64,000 nt of DNA from Diploptera punctata (lineage: Eukaryota > Arthropoda > Insecta > Blattodea > Blaberidae): assembly GCA_030220185.1 (NCBI GenBank), contig JASPKZ010005705.1, positions 1,227,501 to 1,291,500 on the forward strand. Direction: 5' to 3'. Below the pieces are notes generated by a model. That model was given only the letters and a program-made list of their open reading frames with translations, ran no database searches and was not told the DNA's origin. This document shows positions 1 to 10,919 of this stretch, in pieces. The translations under genes and the position numbers were made by a program. Position 1 is the stretch's first letter, and the number at the start of each line of letters is the position of its first letter.

Positions 1-182
1 GCCCGGAGAATCGAATGTGGGACTATTTTTCCTCCGGAAAATTTTACCCCAGTGGAACCCATGTCCGCATTTCTTGGCGGTTGTATTTTTACGGTGAAAG
101 ATCTTCACTCTTTCGGCCAAGGTACTTTTTTTCGTCTGGCTTATCACCATCGACCAAGTCCAGCATGGGTAGTGGCAGCACA
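1..182 (-). mobile_element. LINE-A 5' region fragment
   Basis: The minus strand matches the 5' untranslated region of LINE-A seen also at 34670-34922 and 62976-63097 (shared GDKPD-type reading and CCGGAAAATTTTACCCC). It is cut by the window edge. No enzyme domain is left in this piece. Confidence 0.6.
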
Positions 183-348
183 AAAAAAATAGGGATTTGG
201 GTAGTGGGAAATGTACAGTTAAGGCAAGAATGTGATAATACTGCATTTTGTTCGCTGTCAGACCAAAACCTAGTGAACAATATTCAAAAGATTTTAGATG
301 AAAAAGTGTTTAATTGTTGCGATTAAAAATATCACAATAAATTAATTG

Positions 349-841
349 AAAAACTCACTGGCACTATAGAACCCGGAGTTCACGATCGCATGGACATAAA
401 CTCTACATATATCCCTAGCCTGAGCTAGTGTTTTCCATTCATCTCCTGTATAATCTAATTTAATCAAATCGTGAATAATTTTATTCTCCCACCTCATTCT
501 TGTCTACCAACTGGACTTTTCCCTCTGGTTTTCCTACAATAATTTCCCATGCCCTTCTCCCATTCCCCATTTGCGCCACATGCCCTGCCCCTCGCATTCT
601 ACGACTTAACTGTTGATATTATATCCAGTTTCTCACAAATATCTACTAGTTCTCTGTTATTCAATATTCTTCATTCGGCTGGCTATTCATCTCTTTATGG
701 TCCAAAAATGTTCCTATGAACTTTCACAATATTATATCCAGTTTCTCACAAATATCTACTAGTTCTCTGTTATTCAATATTCTTCATTCGGCTGGCTATT
801 CATCTCTTTATGGTCCAAAAATGTTCCTATGAACTTTCACA
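349..841 (-). mobile_element. LINE-A 3' fragment
   Basis: Minus-strand remnant of the C-terminal part of the RTE-like LINE-A polyprotein, beginning near the GPKRDE region and running to the 3' end, where the tail CACTGGCACTAT is seen in reverse complement. It carries stops and frameshifts and contains a perfect 113-bp tandem duplication. Confidence 0.7.
616..841 (+). repeat. Perfect 113-bp tandem duplication
   Basis: Positions 616-728 and 729-841 appear identical over 113 bp. The unit starts ATATTATATCCAG and ends GAACTTTCACA. It lies inside an otherwise decayed LINE-A copy, so the duplication is younger than the insertion or is an assembly artefact. Confidence 0.85.
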
Positions 842-916
842 ATAAATTAATATTTCTTGAAAATGGCATTTATGGCTACTACAACTCACTTTTTATTTCG
901 ATATCGTTAACTCAAA

Positions 917-1121
917 GGCTCCTGTAGTGGACTAGTGATTATGTTCCTTGCCTCTGGTCCCGAGGATCGCGTGTATAAACCCAGCCAAGTTCGATAAAAT
1001 TTTTAGAATGGAAAACTCCAAGGAGCAAGTTTCCGGCAAAGACTTTAAGCTGTGGCTCCATAGTCTGAGGATGTTCAGGCTCGTTAAATATCTTGAAGCC
1101 TGAATAAAGAGGCCTCTAAGC
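917..1121 (+). mobile_element. SINE-C copy
   Basis: tRNA-headed SINE. A box A-like GTGGACTAGTGATTATG is followed by CTTGCCTCTGGTCCCGAGGATCGC and a decayed box B. The body ends AGGCCTCTAAGCAAAATTTA, as in the copies at 11695 and 28316. Confidence 0.7.
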
Positions 1122-1134
1122 AAAATTTAACTAC

Positions 1135-1760
1135 CTTCTTTTTCTTCTTCTTCTACTACAAGGTTTAGGTTATGCAGCCTGTTCCGGCGAATTTAAAAGT
1201 GGAGTCTATCTTCTACGTGGTCGGCCAACATCTCTTGTTCCTCTGGGATTATACAGGAAGGTTCTTTTTGGTATTCTTTCGTTGTTCATTCTCATTAAGT
1301 ATTCTGTCCATTTCTTATTATTTTCGCTGATTTTATCTTCAATTTTATATATATTTAATTCTTCTCGTATAGTTTCATTCCTTATTCTATCCGCACTTGT
1401 GCATCCTTCCACATTACGTAAAAACAGCATTTCCATACAACTACAAAGGAACAGCCATTGTTTTATATAATTTAAGTTTCGTATATTTCCCTGTCTTCCT
1501 ACCTAAGGTTCTTTTTATGGTTCCATAAATAGCCTGAAATTTATTTATTTTATTTTCTATATCTTTATTTTCTCTATAAGTTATATCACATCCTAAATAT
1601 TGGAAATGTGATACTTGTTCTATTATTTTGTTATCCAGTACAATTTTTGACCTAATTCCATATTTACCAATAAATGCCATTACTTTTGACTTATTTATTG
1701 ATATTTTACAATTATATCTATTGGCTATTAATTTAAATTTATATGCTAACATTTGGAGCT
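1135..1760 (-). mobile_element. LINE-B 3' fragment
   Basis: Minus-strand C-terminal half of the LINE-B polyprotein. Recognisable pieces are the HFQYLGCDI region, KLYKTMAVPL, and the terminal NPRGTRDVGRPRRR. The 3' end carries CTTCTTC-type (GAA in element orientation) repeats. The frame is broken near 1440. Confidence 0.7.
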
Positions 1761-2352
1761 CATTACTACCCTCTTCATCCTAGTAATAACTTAGTTGCCC
1801 ACTAGATGCCTCATTGGATCGGTATGTGGACTGCATACCATTTATGACATCTTTAGGAAAAGAAGCGTAAATAAATTTGCTTTGTCTATACTCTAATTCA
1901 ACCCAGGAAGTTACTACAGATATTATGGGCTATGCCAGTGTCCCCCTACGTACAGAGGGTAGATGTTGCCAAACTCATAATAACGGTATTTGTTTGTTAT
2001 GAAGGAGAGGAAGGGCAAGGTTAGCAGCACTTATTCCAAATCTATGTACTAAACATTAAAAAAAACATATTTTTTCTTTTACGGCATGCAAACTAGTTTT
2101 ATAGTAAATATGAGAAGTGACACTTTCACACAGGATAATACAGATCCGCAAGAGCTCTGTGACAAGCGGTAACTGTTTTTTTTCTTTAAGAGGGGGTGGC
2201 TTGGACGGCTACGACTTACAACTATGTACCTGCTGTGTTGCAATCTTCAGTTTTATATAAAGATTTTTCTCAAGAAAATACTGTTAAAATGGCAACCCAG
2301 TTACCTATTCTTAACACACAGTAACTTCCTGGGTTAAATCTGAGTGTAGTGA
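1761..2352. other. Unassigned A+T-rich stretch
   Basis: Nothing recognised. The part near 1785-1870 resembles 13320-13390 (CTTAGTT, CCAGATG, TCATTG, GACATCT-GGAAA), so it is probably an unnamed interspersed repeat. Confidence 0.3.
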
Positions 2353-2445
2353 CTCCTAAAAAATTCATCGACCCCGGCCGGGTTTGAACCCGCGACCCTC
2401 GGCACCAGAGGCAAGGAGCACAACACTAGTCCAGCGTGGCCGACT
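2353..2445 (-). mobile_element. SINE-C tRNA-like head
   Basis: Only the tRNA-like head is present in reverse complement: box B GGGTTCAAACCCGGCC and the CCTTGCCTCTGGTGCCGAGG segment. The body is missing. Confidence 0.7.
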
Positions 2446-3040
2446 TATCTTTTATAGATGCTACGAAAATAATAATACAATTTTAAAACCATGTTCTAGC
2501 GTAAATCACACTTAAGTTTCCTGCACCAAACATTTTAACTGGATACATGTGTAATTTTTCAAATCTTTTAGGCATGAATTTTGGAACATGATGTAGAAAT
2601 CATATGAATAATGACAAAGAGAAGAAATTTAACACTTAGTAATTTGTATACTGGTTTGAATGTACAATTAGAAACATTCAGCCCGATGATTACGCTACAA
2701 AAGTCTGGTCAACTGGTTGCCATAGCAACTAACAGGTGGAATTCAGAAGACACAAGACGCCATAATAGTAACAACACAGGAACACTAAACCAAGCACTCT
2801 GGCATTATCATTACAATGAAACAGGAATACTGTCTGTACAGTCCTCGTAAAAATTCACTAACCTCTCAAATAACAGATGAAGGTTAAAAAAATACTTCAT
2901 ACAATTCGTTTCAATGGTTCAAGGTCGTCAAAAAATGAAACGTGTACCATGTACTCTAACATTAACAAAAGAGAACATAACTTTAACAAATGCATGAATA
3001 AACTATGAAAAAATAATACAATTTAAAAATAAACAACTAG
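2446..3040. other. Unassigned stretch with a 79-codon ORF
   Basis: A 79-codon open frame on the plus strand (2611-2850) has no recognisable motif, signal peptide or splice context and is probably chance. The rest is A+T-rich. Confidence 0.2.
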
Positions 3041-3290
3041 CTCACTGACATTATCCAAACCGGAGGTTCGTTGCCGCACGGACATATGCCCTTCATTTAT
3101 CCATAAACTCAACCAATTTTTTCCCCCAGTTTTTGCCTGCAAAATTTATCTTCCTCATATAATGGTTAAAATTATTCTCCACCTCACTCTTGGGCAACCT
3201 ACTGTGTGTCTTTCCTTCTGTTTTCCTAAAAAAATGTCCATGCCCCTCTTTCATTTCCCACTCGTGCCGCGTGTCCTAAGTGGAGAAAGC
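3041..3290 (-). mobile_element. LINE-A 3' fragment
   Basis: Strongly diverged minus-strand copy of the LINE-A 3' end. CTCACTGACATTATCC and CGCACGGACATA match the 3' tail region, followed by the CACCTCACTCTTGGGCAACC region. Confidence 0.6.
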
Positions 3291-3379
3291 TCTCGTATGA
3301 GCCACAATGAGGATAGAGGTGGGTGCAGTTGTAGCTAGCAATATATTTATTTACCCACTTAAACACTATTTAAATGCAA

Positions 3380-3780
3380 CAAATATTCATCATCATCAAC
3401 AACAACAAGGATTAGGCCCAATGGCCTGTTCCGATCTCATTATAGGTCGAATTGGTCCTTCCATCTCTTCAATGGTCTTCCCAACATTCTTCTCCCTTTT
3501 GGTTTATAATTATACATTCTTCTTGGTATGCACTGTTCATTCATTCGTAATACGTGCTGAAGATGAGCATTTTGATAATATTTTATTCTTTCACAGAGAT
3601 TAAATATATTAAGTTCTTGATCTTGTATCTTCGTTTTTCTTTTTATCGGTCCTCTGGTATCCTGCTATTGTCTCTCAACATCTTCATTTCAGCAGCCTCT
3701 ATTTGTTTACTATCTGCCTTTGATAATGTCCAGGTTTCACATCCATAGATAAGAGATGGAACTGCCAATACTAACAAATA
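3380..3780 (-). mobile_element. LINE-B-like 3' fragment
   Basis: The minus strand shows the LINE-B 3' end (AGGCCATTGGGCCTAATCC, next to CAT/CAA repeats) and, upstream, a decayed C-terminal region. A clear protein match is at 3640-3760: CAGCAGCCTCTATTTG and CATCCATAGAT mirror the ARIQAAE and YGSE segments. Confidence 0.55.
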
Positions 3781-3964
3781 TTCATAAAAGGATATATTAA
3801 ATATACTTAGCCTTAAAATGTATTTATCTTTAACTCATCTTACTCGTAAATATGAAAAAACAAAGTAAGACTATTCCTGTCATGATCACTCTAATACCTC
3901 TGATATTATAAAATATGGAAGTCATAACCACACAATAAGATGGTCATAATAGTTATTGAGGAAA

Positions 3965-4195
3965 TTATGGAAGAGTTGGATGTAGAACCCATTCTTCACC
4001 ATATATAAAACTACCAGAACAACTGGAAAGCCCATCTTCAACGAATGCCGTCTCATAGAATTCCAAAAGCCATGCTTCGTTACTGCCCCCAAGGCAAAAG
4101 ATCGCTGGGACGTCCAAAAAAGCGCTAGATGGAAATTTCCACTTTGAGACCGTAACAGGCCACGCGGCCTAATACTTGCATGGATGATGATGATA
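3965..4195 (+). mobile_element. LINE-C 3' fragment
   Basis: The plus strand reads as NYQNNWKAHLQRM, RIPKAM and GKRSLGRPKKR, the C-terminal signature of an RTE-like LINE related to LINE-B. It ends ACAGGCCACGCGGCCTAATA followed by a GAT repeat tail. Confidence 0.6.
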
Positions 4196-4604
4196 GTTTT
4201 TTCTATCAAAATTCAAAATGACCGTTATAACCACACTAATATAATAAATAACTAAGGTTACATGTTATTCTATGAACATTTAAAATGGCCGTTCACCATG
4301 TTTAAGTCAGTATTTAACCTCGTATTTTTACAAGTTAGAGTAACTAAATTAAGTTAGGTGAGCTTTTAGATATTTAATTACGTTTACAGGATAGAGTAAT
4401 TAAATTGGTTAGGTTAGCTTTTAGGTATTACATTCAACAAACATATTATCAATTCAAATTGTGTTTAACTGCATAAATAAATTCCTCTTCATCATTAATA
4501 TTCTATGCAAATCCAAGATGGCCGACAGTTACAACGTAAATATAATTATGCTTCCACTCGTTCATTTCATATTACGTTAACATACTTTCACAATGAATAT
4601 TTTT
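4196..4604. other. Diverged repeat with TTAGGTTAGCTTTTAGGT units
   Basis: Contains AAGTTAGAGTAACTAAATTAAGTTAGG and GGTTAGCTTTTAGGTATT motifs like those in the direct-repeat pair at 13478 and 14800. It is probably a third, older copy. Confidence 0.35.
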
Positions 4605-4810
4605 CAAGGACTATTTAACACATACCCCAAATGGGAGTCAATGACCAGTCACGTTTCAATGAATTTTGTTTTATAACCAATCACAGTCGTGGGTCACCCC
4701 GATATTTATCACTTAAGTTTATCATATTAAAGAAAGATCTTCCTTTTTAATGTTCTGAACAAAGCATTATTTTGCAGTTAGCGACTCTCTAAGAAACTCG
4801 TTGAATATAG

Positions 4811-6231
4811 CTTCTTCTTCTTCTTCTTCTTCACGGTTTAGGCTTATTTACTAGCCTATTCCGGCTCCAAATTGCTGCTTTTTCCATATTTTCTTTGGTC
4901 TTCCCAAACTTCTTCTTCCTCGTGGTGAATAGCTGTATGCTGCTTTTGGTATTCTAATCTCAGTCATCCTTGCCAAGTGTTCTTTCCAGTTTGTTCTGTA
5001 TTTCTCTATTGTTGTGTTTAATTGCTCTACTTTTAGTTGTTGTCTTATTTCTGTGTTATGTTTTTTGTCTGTTCTTTGATATCCTGCTATTGGTCTGAGG
5101 AACCTCATTTCAGCAGCTTGTATTCTGGCAGATTGCTGTGTTGTCACTGTCCATCTTTCGGATCCATAAGTAATAATAGGCACTGCCATTGTCTTGTATA
5201 ATTTCATTATAGAGTCTTTCCTGGCTTTATTTTTCAAAGTTCTTTTTAGTGTTCCTGTTATATAATTAAACTTATTTAGTTTGTTATTTATATCTGTTTC
5301 CGCTGTGTATGATATTTCGCAACCTAGGAAGCTATATCTTACCACTTGTTCTATTGGTTTATTTTCTAATATTATCTTTGTCCGAAGTGGATAAACGCCC
5401 TTGATTTTTGTAAGGATATTTCCATATTATATTTCATTTAGTTTATATAGCATTATTTGCAGTTCGTCCTCTGTTTTTTGCTATTAAAATCTGGTCATCT
5501 GCAAAGGCTACTGTTGTTATTACTATATTTCCTAAGTTAATTCCCCCAGTCGTCATTTGCTTCCATGATCTTATCATGTCGTCGAAATACATGTTAAAAG
5601 GAGCGGTTGATAGTAGACAACCTTGTCTAACTCCTACTGTTATATGTATTGGTTCCCTTTGACTTATGTTTATTTTTGTTTTCTTATACATTTTCTTAAT
5701 TACTGCTATCAAGTGCAGTGGAATTCCTTTTTCACTTAATATGTTCCATAATTTTGGTCCAGACACTTTATCTTATCGTTGTCTGTGCAGCTTCCTCCTT
5801 TCCTAAAACCTGTCTGCTCTTCTGATATTATTGCGTCTACTATAGTTGTTAATCTTTGGTTGGTCATTTTTGCATATAATGTATATGTTGCACATAGTAA
5901 GCTTATGCCTCTATAGTTTTCTGGCCTTGTTTTATCGACTTTAATAAAAAAGACTGAGATTATTTTTCCTAATTTTCCACTCTTCCGGTATTGTTTTTCG
6001 TTTCCAGCACTTGTTATAGAATTTTAATAATCTTTCTTTAAAATTCGTTGGGGCATTTTTTATCAATTCTATGTTTATATTGTATATCCCGCATGCTTTA
6101 TTATTTTTACATTTCTTTAATATTTCTATCATTGCTTGCATCTCTAACTCATCTACTTCTGCATATTGCTCGTTTGTTTCTACGAGTGTTATTTCTTCTT
6201 TATTTTATTTGTCCGTCCACAGTTCTTTATA
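4811..6231 (-). mobile_element. LINE-B copy, 5' truncated
   Basis: Non-LTR retrotransposon fragment of RTE-like type on the minus strand. In element order: NNKACGIYNINIELIKN (about 6141-6050), the reverse-transcriptase core with GVRQGC (about 5630) and the catalytic FADD (about 5500), then LGCEISY, KLYKTMAVPIITYGSE and the terminal GRRSLGRPKK at 4870-4900. Several stops and frameshifts break the frame, so it is dead. It ends in GAA repeats (seen as CTTCTTC at 4811). The 11-bp sequence GTTGAATATAG occurs at 4800-4810 and 6232-6242 and is the target duplication. Confidence 0.85.
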
Positions 6232-6288
6232 GTTGAATATAGTGATTTATATAGATGTAAAGAATCCTAGAATGCATATGGCTCCCAG

Positions 6289-6290
<2 letters not shown>

Positions 6291-6328
<38 letters not shown>
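6291..6328. repeat. (TA)n microsatellite
   Basis: About 18 TA units inside repeat T copy 1, expanded at the site where other copies read TTGTATATATAGTGCA. Confidence 0.95.
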
Positions 6329-6331
<3 letters not shown>

Positions 6332-6523
6332 CAAGCTACCGCTTGCGAGATATATTAGAACAAATTTATAGCAATTGATTATACCATAATAAAAAGGAAC
6401 CACTGTTTCCATTTTCTTAAACGTATTATTTCCTATGTATTTACGTTCCAAAAAATATAATTCACATATTTCCATCATACGACATCAGAAATTAAGTAAT
6501 AACCTGTAATGTTGGTTATAAAC

Positions 6524-6916
6524 AGAGATACTAAATTGAAGTTTTATAAGACATTGGCAGTTCCTGCATTACTTTATGGGAGCGAAGCTTGGGGAATGAC
6601 AAAAAAATTGCAAAATAGATTACAAAGCGCAGAAATGAACTCCCTTAGAAGAACAAAAGGCTGCACAAGATTGGATCGTATAAGGAATGAATATATAAGA
6701 ACAGAGTTAAATATATATCCATTGGATGACAAAATCAGAGAATATAGAGAGAAATGGTTTACACATATGGAAAGAATGAATGTAACAAGATTACCAAGAG
6801 CAGCATTCAGCTACAAGCCAAGAGGTTCAAGGAATGTAGGAAGGCCAGTGAAAAGATGGACAGAACAACTGTGAGACGGAACAGGCAATTTGCCTAGCCC
6901 GTGAAGTGAAGAAGAC
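6524..6916 (+). mobile_element. LINE-B 3' fragment with target duplication
   Basis: Open frame of about 120 codons covering the LINE-B C-terminus: KLKFYKTLAVPALLYGSEAW, the NRLQSAEM region, and RGSRNVGRPVKRW before a stop at 6872. The 3' end GGCAATTTGCCTAGCCCGTG matches 60360-60380. GTTGGTTATAAAC at 6511-6523 and GTTGGTTACAAAC at 6917-6929 are the duplicated target (one mismatch). Confidence 0.85.
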
Positions 6917-7255
6917 GTTGGTTACAAACAGTTTGATGTGTTTAATTTTTTCTCCACTAGGATGCATTCTTACAATATTGGGATGCTATTTGGCAATAAA
7001 TAATATGATCTAGTTGCAGTGATGAACAAATGAAACATAACAAAGGTTTCTCATTTGTTTTAAACATCGCCGTTTACATTAAATATATAAATATTTTAAA
7101 TAACTATATTTAAATAATGATTTGAGAGTAAACAGCTTAATTTCATTAGTTAAATAGTCCTAACAAATGCCACTCTTGATTTCCAAATTCTCTAGATAAA
7201 TTGGAAATCACTCGTAGCATTAGGGCCTACTTGTGATAAATGTCACTATTATCAC

Positions 7256-7917
7256 TTCACAATAATATTAAAATTGTCTTCAATTTTGTAAGTAAATATC
7301 TTGTATTGTACACCCCCACCTAGAGCGGAAATGAAAATAGAAGGAAATTTAGTTTGTCTTAAAAACATAATGAATTATTTGATATGTCTGCCGAAGATGA
7401 TAAATAATGTCTCTAGGGCTAGATGCAGTGCAAAAACAAAATAGTGCAAGGACATTGTTTTTGAGCGAGGTGTTACACTTGACGCACATTATAACACTTT
7501 GTAAATAATTGAATTAACAATGAAAACACTCAACTATGTTTGTCTCTGCCACTTTGTCACTAATTTCAATTCCAAATTGACTGCAATCAATAAGTGTCAC
7601 AAGTACCTTTTGTGTTGTTTGTAAACAAACAAACTTCCTCGTTTGTTCGTCATCTGCACAATCGATTTCAACTTAAAATTTCTAACCCAATTGTTACTGT
7701 TGTGACATAGGCCTCTACAAAAGAATTCTAATTATATATATATATATATATATAATGCAAAATGAATATTTAGGATATTCAGGAAATTATGGAATGCAGT
7801 ATATAAATACTAAACTCCTATAGAATACCTGTCTGTATATTTAAAAGATCTCGAAAATAGTGAAAACAGATCTTATTCAATGCATATTACACTTCAATAT
7901 ACTCAAGTGGATTATTA
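7256..7917. other. Unassigned A+T-rich stretch
   Basis: No family recognised. A (TA)n run lies at 7733-7754. Confidence 0.3.
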
Positions 7918-8162
7918 TTAAATAACTCACTGGCTCTATCGAACCCTTAGGTTCATAGCCATGTGGACATAAGCTCTCCATACATCCCTATCCAGAGCTA
8001 ATGTTTTCCAATCATCCCCTGTATAATCTACTTCCCTCAGATCATGGGTAATGTTATTCTTCTACCTCATTCTTGATCTACCAACTGGGCGTTTTCCCTC
8101 TGGTTTTACTACCAGAAGCTTCCATTCACCTCTTTCATCTCCCATACGTGCCACATAATAAC
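7918..8162 (-). mobile_element. LINE-A 3' fragment
   Basis: Minus-strand 3' end with tail CACTGGCTCTATCGAACCC in reverse, then the CTACCAACTGGGCGTTTTCC segment that encodes GKRPVGR on the minus strand. It stops at the AAT microsatellite that ends the neighbouring LINE-E. Confidence 0.75.
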
Positions 8163-8163
8163 A

Positions 8164-8166
8164 ATG

Positions 8167-8223
<57 letters not shown>

Positions 8224-9515
8224 CTTTATTTTAGCTGGCAGAGTTAAGGCCATAAGACCTTCTCTTCCACTCAACCAGCGAATAGTAGGATTATACAAAA
8301 ATTACATATTTATTACAATTTTAAGATATTATTAAAATACAGGACTAAACAAAATACAATGATGTGATCTAATACTAGCTAATACTAAAAAAAACATGGA
8401 ATATAATACAATTAAAATTATATAAAAAAAGTAGCTTCCTAGATGATTATTTATAGAATGCTGTATATAGTTATTATGCAGTTAATGTTTTCATTGTGTC
8501 GAACTTAAGATATCAGTTAATTTGTATTTAAATAATGATAGCGATTGACATTCTCTAACAAGACTGGGAAGTGAGTTCCATGCTCTAGTCATAGATATTC
8601 TGTAAAATTCCGAGTATAGACATGTCCTGTGCTATCAAAAGTAAAGAAGAGTCTTGTCATCTTGTTCCTAAATTACGAGCGATAAATTTTGAAAACGTGT
8701 TGTTAAATAACTTGGTAAATATGTATGCAGAATTTTGAATAGTAAGGTATTTGAATGTTAAGTTCTTCTGCCATTTTGGCATAGCCATGATAAGGCCTGA
8801 AATGAAGGAGATACGTGGGCTTAATGACGGAGTTGAATATAAATAGAATGCAAGCATTATGAGCACGCTGTAGTCTATCAGATAGATCGGTTGTCAGATT
8901 AGTCAGTAAATGTCGCAGGAATCGAAGTGTGGCATTATAAGAGTCTGTACAAGTATTTGTTTTAATTTTATAGGAAGAGAGTTTTTTTAAAACTCTTTAG
9001 GGAGTGAAGAATTGAGAACACTTTCTTGCAGGTATTATTCACCTGGATTCTCCAGTCTACGTGTTGGTCCATGTAGATACCCAGATTTTTTACTACTGAG
9101 CTGTAGGGGATGTTTTAGTCATTTAGGAGAATGGTAGGGATATTTTCTTAATTTATAATGCTTTGGATTCGCCGATGTCCTGTAATTATGTACTGTGTCT
9201 TGTCAGCATTAAGATTAAGTCCATGTTTCCTCGACCATTGGGAAATTGAGACTAGGTCACTATTTAGTTTGTCTAGTGTGTCATGTACATCGTCAGGATG
9301 GGAATTAATGTAAATTTGGAAATCGTCAGCGTGTAGGTGATGTCGACAATGAGTAAGTCTAGTGGATATATCGTTAATATAGATAGAGAACAGAAGTGGT
9401 CCTAACACTGAACCTTGTTGGACGCCACCCTTCGGTGATAGCCAGGATGAGGAAAGTTCTGCATTGTATACACAATGCTGGCGATCATGAAGGTAGGATC
9501 CAAGCTAGTTATCAC
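8164..9515 (-). mobile_element. LINE-E, CR1/Jockey-like 3' half
   Basis: The minus strand carries the C-terminal part of a reverse transcriptase. The frame is open from about 9500 to 9148 with GGVQQGSVLGPLLFSIYIND, HADD at the catalytic YxDD position, and HGLNLNADKTQ. H in place of Y is unusual. Downstream (9147-8290) the frame is decayed but keeps a thumb-like tail. The 3' end reads CTCTGCCAGCTAAAATAAAG and then a long ATT/AAT array (8164-8222), the usual tail type of CR1-like LINEs. The 5' side is truncated at about 9515 against LINE-A. Confidence 0.8.
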
Positions 9516-9519
9516 CATT

Positions 9520-9935
9520 GTCCGAAAGATTCAGAGCGCATAATTTGTCCGGCCCATCGCAGCCTACGAGACTTAACTGTTTTATCATATATGGCTTCCT
9601 ATACATATAATGTAGCTCACTATTATGTAGTTTTCTCCATTCACCTGTCTGTTAATATTTTTTTGGCTCAAAAATTTTCCTAAGAATTTTATTCTCAAAT
9701 ACTCATAATCTCCTTTTCTCCCTTAAAGTAAGAGTACGTGTTTCGCATCCAAATAATATAACTAGGAGAAAGCTGTTTTATGTATTTTCAGTATAACGTG
9801 TTTTGAAAGGAGTTGGAACAAGAGTTATGTAATGCGTAATAGCATGCATTTCCAGAATTGAGCCTGTGTTTTTATTTATCATCTCATTCCTATTTATAAT
9901 TATTGTTCCTATATACATGAAAACAGTCAGTTCTT
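9520..9935 (-). mobile_element. LINE-A internal/3' fragment
   Basis: Minus-strand copy from the RT thumb region (TGATAAAT, GGAACAATAAT) to the RLRWAGH region near 9560, with the KIYKT, YGCET and TLRE region recognisable at 9720-9780. Multiple frameshifts. Confidence 0.7.
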
Positions 9936-9951
9936 CAACATTTATTATTAT

Positions 9952-9953
9952 TG

Positions 9954-10033
<80 letters not shown>
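9952..10033. repeat. (ATT)n microsatellite
   Basis: Near-pure ATT array of about 27 units. Confidence 0.95.
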
Positions 10034-10034
<1 letters not shown>

Positions 10035-10245
10035 TCTAATATCCCGTTTACTATTTTTATTTTATTTAGTTATTTCTGTCATTAATTTATGTTATAAATA
10101 TTATTACCATATTTAGTAATCGTACTGCTATTGTAACTTTTCTAATTGAAATTCTTATTATTTTGTATTAGGTCTATCATTTTGTTTATTGCTATTATTA
10201 TTATTTTATCATTTTATTATTATATTTTTTATCATTATTTACTAA

Positions 10246-10395
10246 TTAACTAGCACTATTCAACTCGTAGTTTCATGACCATGCGGACATACGTTCTCCA
10301 TACTTCCCTCTTCTGAGCTAATGTTTCCCAATCATCCTCTGTATAATCTACTTCCCTCAAATCGTGGTTAATGTTATTATTCTACCTCATTATTT
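10246..10395 (-). mobile_element. LINE-A 3' end fragment
   Basis: Reverse-complement 3' end with GCACTATTCAACTCGTAG, CATGCGGACATA and CTGTATAATCTACTTCCCTC. It ends at another ATT array. Confidence 0.7.
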
Positions 10396-10397
10396 AC

Positions 10398-10453
<56 letters not shown>
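10396..10453. repeat. (ATT)n microsatellite
   Basis: About 19 ATT units directly after a LINE-A fragment. Confidence 0.95.
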
Positions 10454-10457
<4 letters not shown>

Positions 10458-10782
10458 GAGACGCTTTCGTTTTATAATTATTTAATTTCAAATGACTGAT
10501 GGATTGAATTACCGTTGACAGCAAAACAGTTAACATAATGAGCTATCTTCGTGAATGCAAGATAATGCATGATTACAATCATGATAGTATTTAATTATAG
10601 TTATTTTTAATGTTATCGCTACTTTACTAGTACTTCAGAATGTTTAATATTTTGCCTTATTATATTACTACTATATTCACCAATAATGCTACTTATGAAA
10701 TAGTGAATACGATTAAATTAACGCTGGTAATGATATTTCTGCACAGAATTTGCCTTAACACCTCAGGCATAAAAAAAACTCA
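10454..10782. other. Unassigned A+T-rich stretch
   Basis: No family or gene recognised. Confidence 0.3.
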
Positions 10783-10852
10783 GTGGCCGGCACCAGAGTT
10801 TAAACCTGGGAAATCTCGAATCTCAAACGCTTCGATTTCAGCCAACTCACAT
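10783..10852 (-). mobile_element. tRNA-like SINE head
   Basis: On the minus strand CCCAGGTTTAAACTCTGGTG resembles a box B, preceded by GAAATCGAAGCGTTTGAGATTC where a tRNA anticodon arm would be. No acceptor stem is seen, so it is called a SINE head and not a tRNA. Confidence 0.4.
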
Positions 10853-10854
10853 GG

Positions 10855-10919
10855 TATTATTATCATTATTATTATTAATTATTATTATTATTATCATTAT
10901 TATTATTATTATTATTATT
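10855..10919. repeat. Imperfect (ATT)n microsatellite
   Basis: ATT array with ATC and AAT variants. Confidence 0.9.

Larger units (their letters stand above)
4605..7255 (+). repeat. Repeat T copy 1, split by two LINE-B insertions
   Basis: Pieces 4605-4810, 6232-6510 and 6917-7255 together match the uninterrupted copy at 50735-51508. Landmarks are GACTATTTAAC near the 5' end, CAATCACAGTCGTG, GTTTGATGTGTTT, and GTTAAATAGTCCTAAC near the 3' end, followed by a palindromic TGCCAC..ATTTCC segment. The two insertions each have a target duplication. Confidence 0.75.

Noticed and set aside
2611..2850. 79-codon ORF
   Set aside because: Length fits chance in 64 kb, and no motif is visible.
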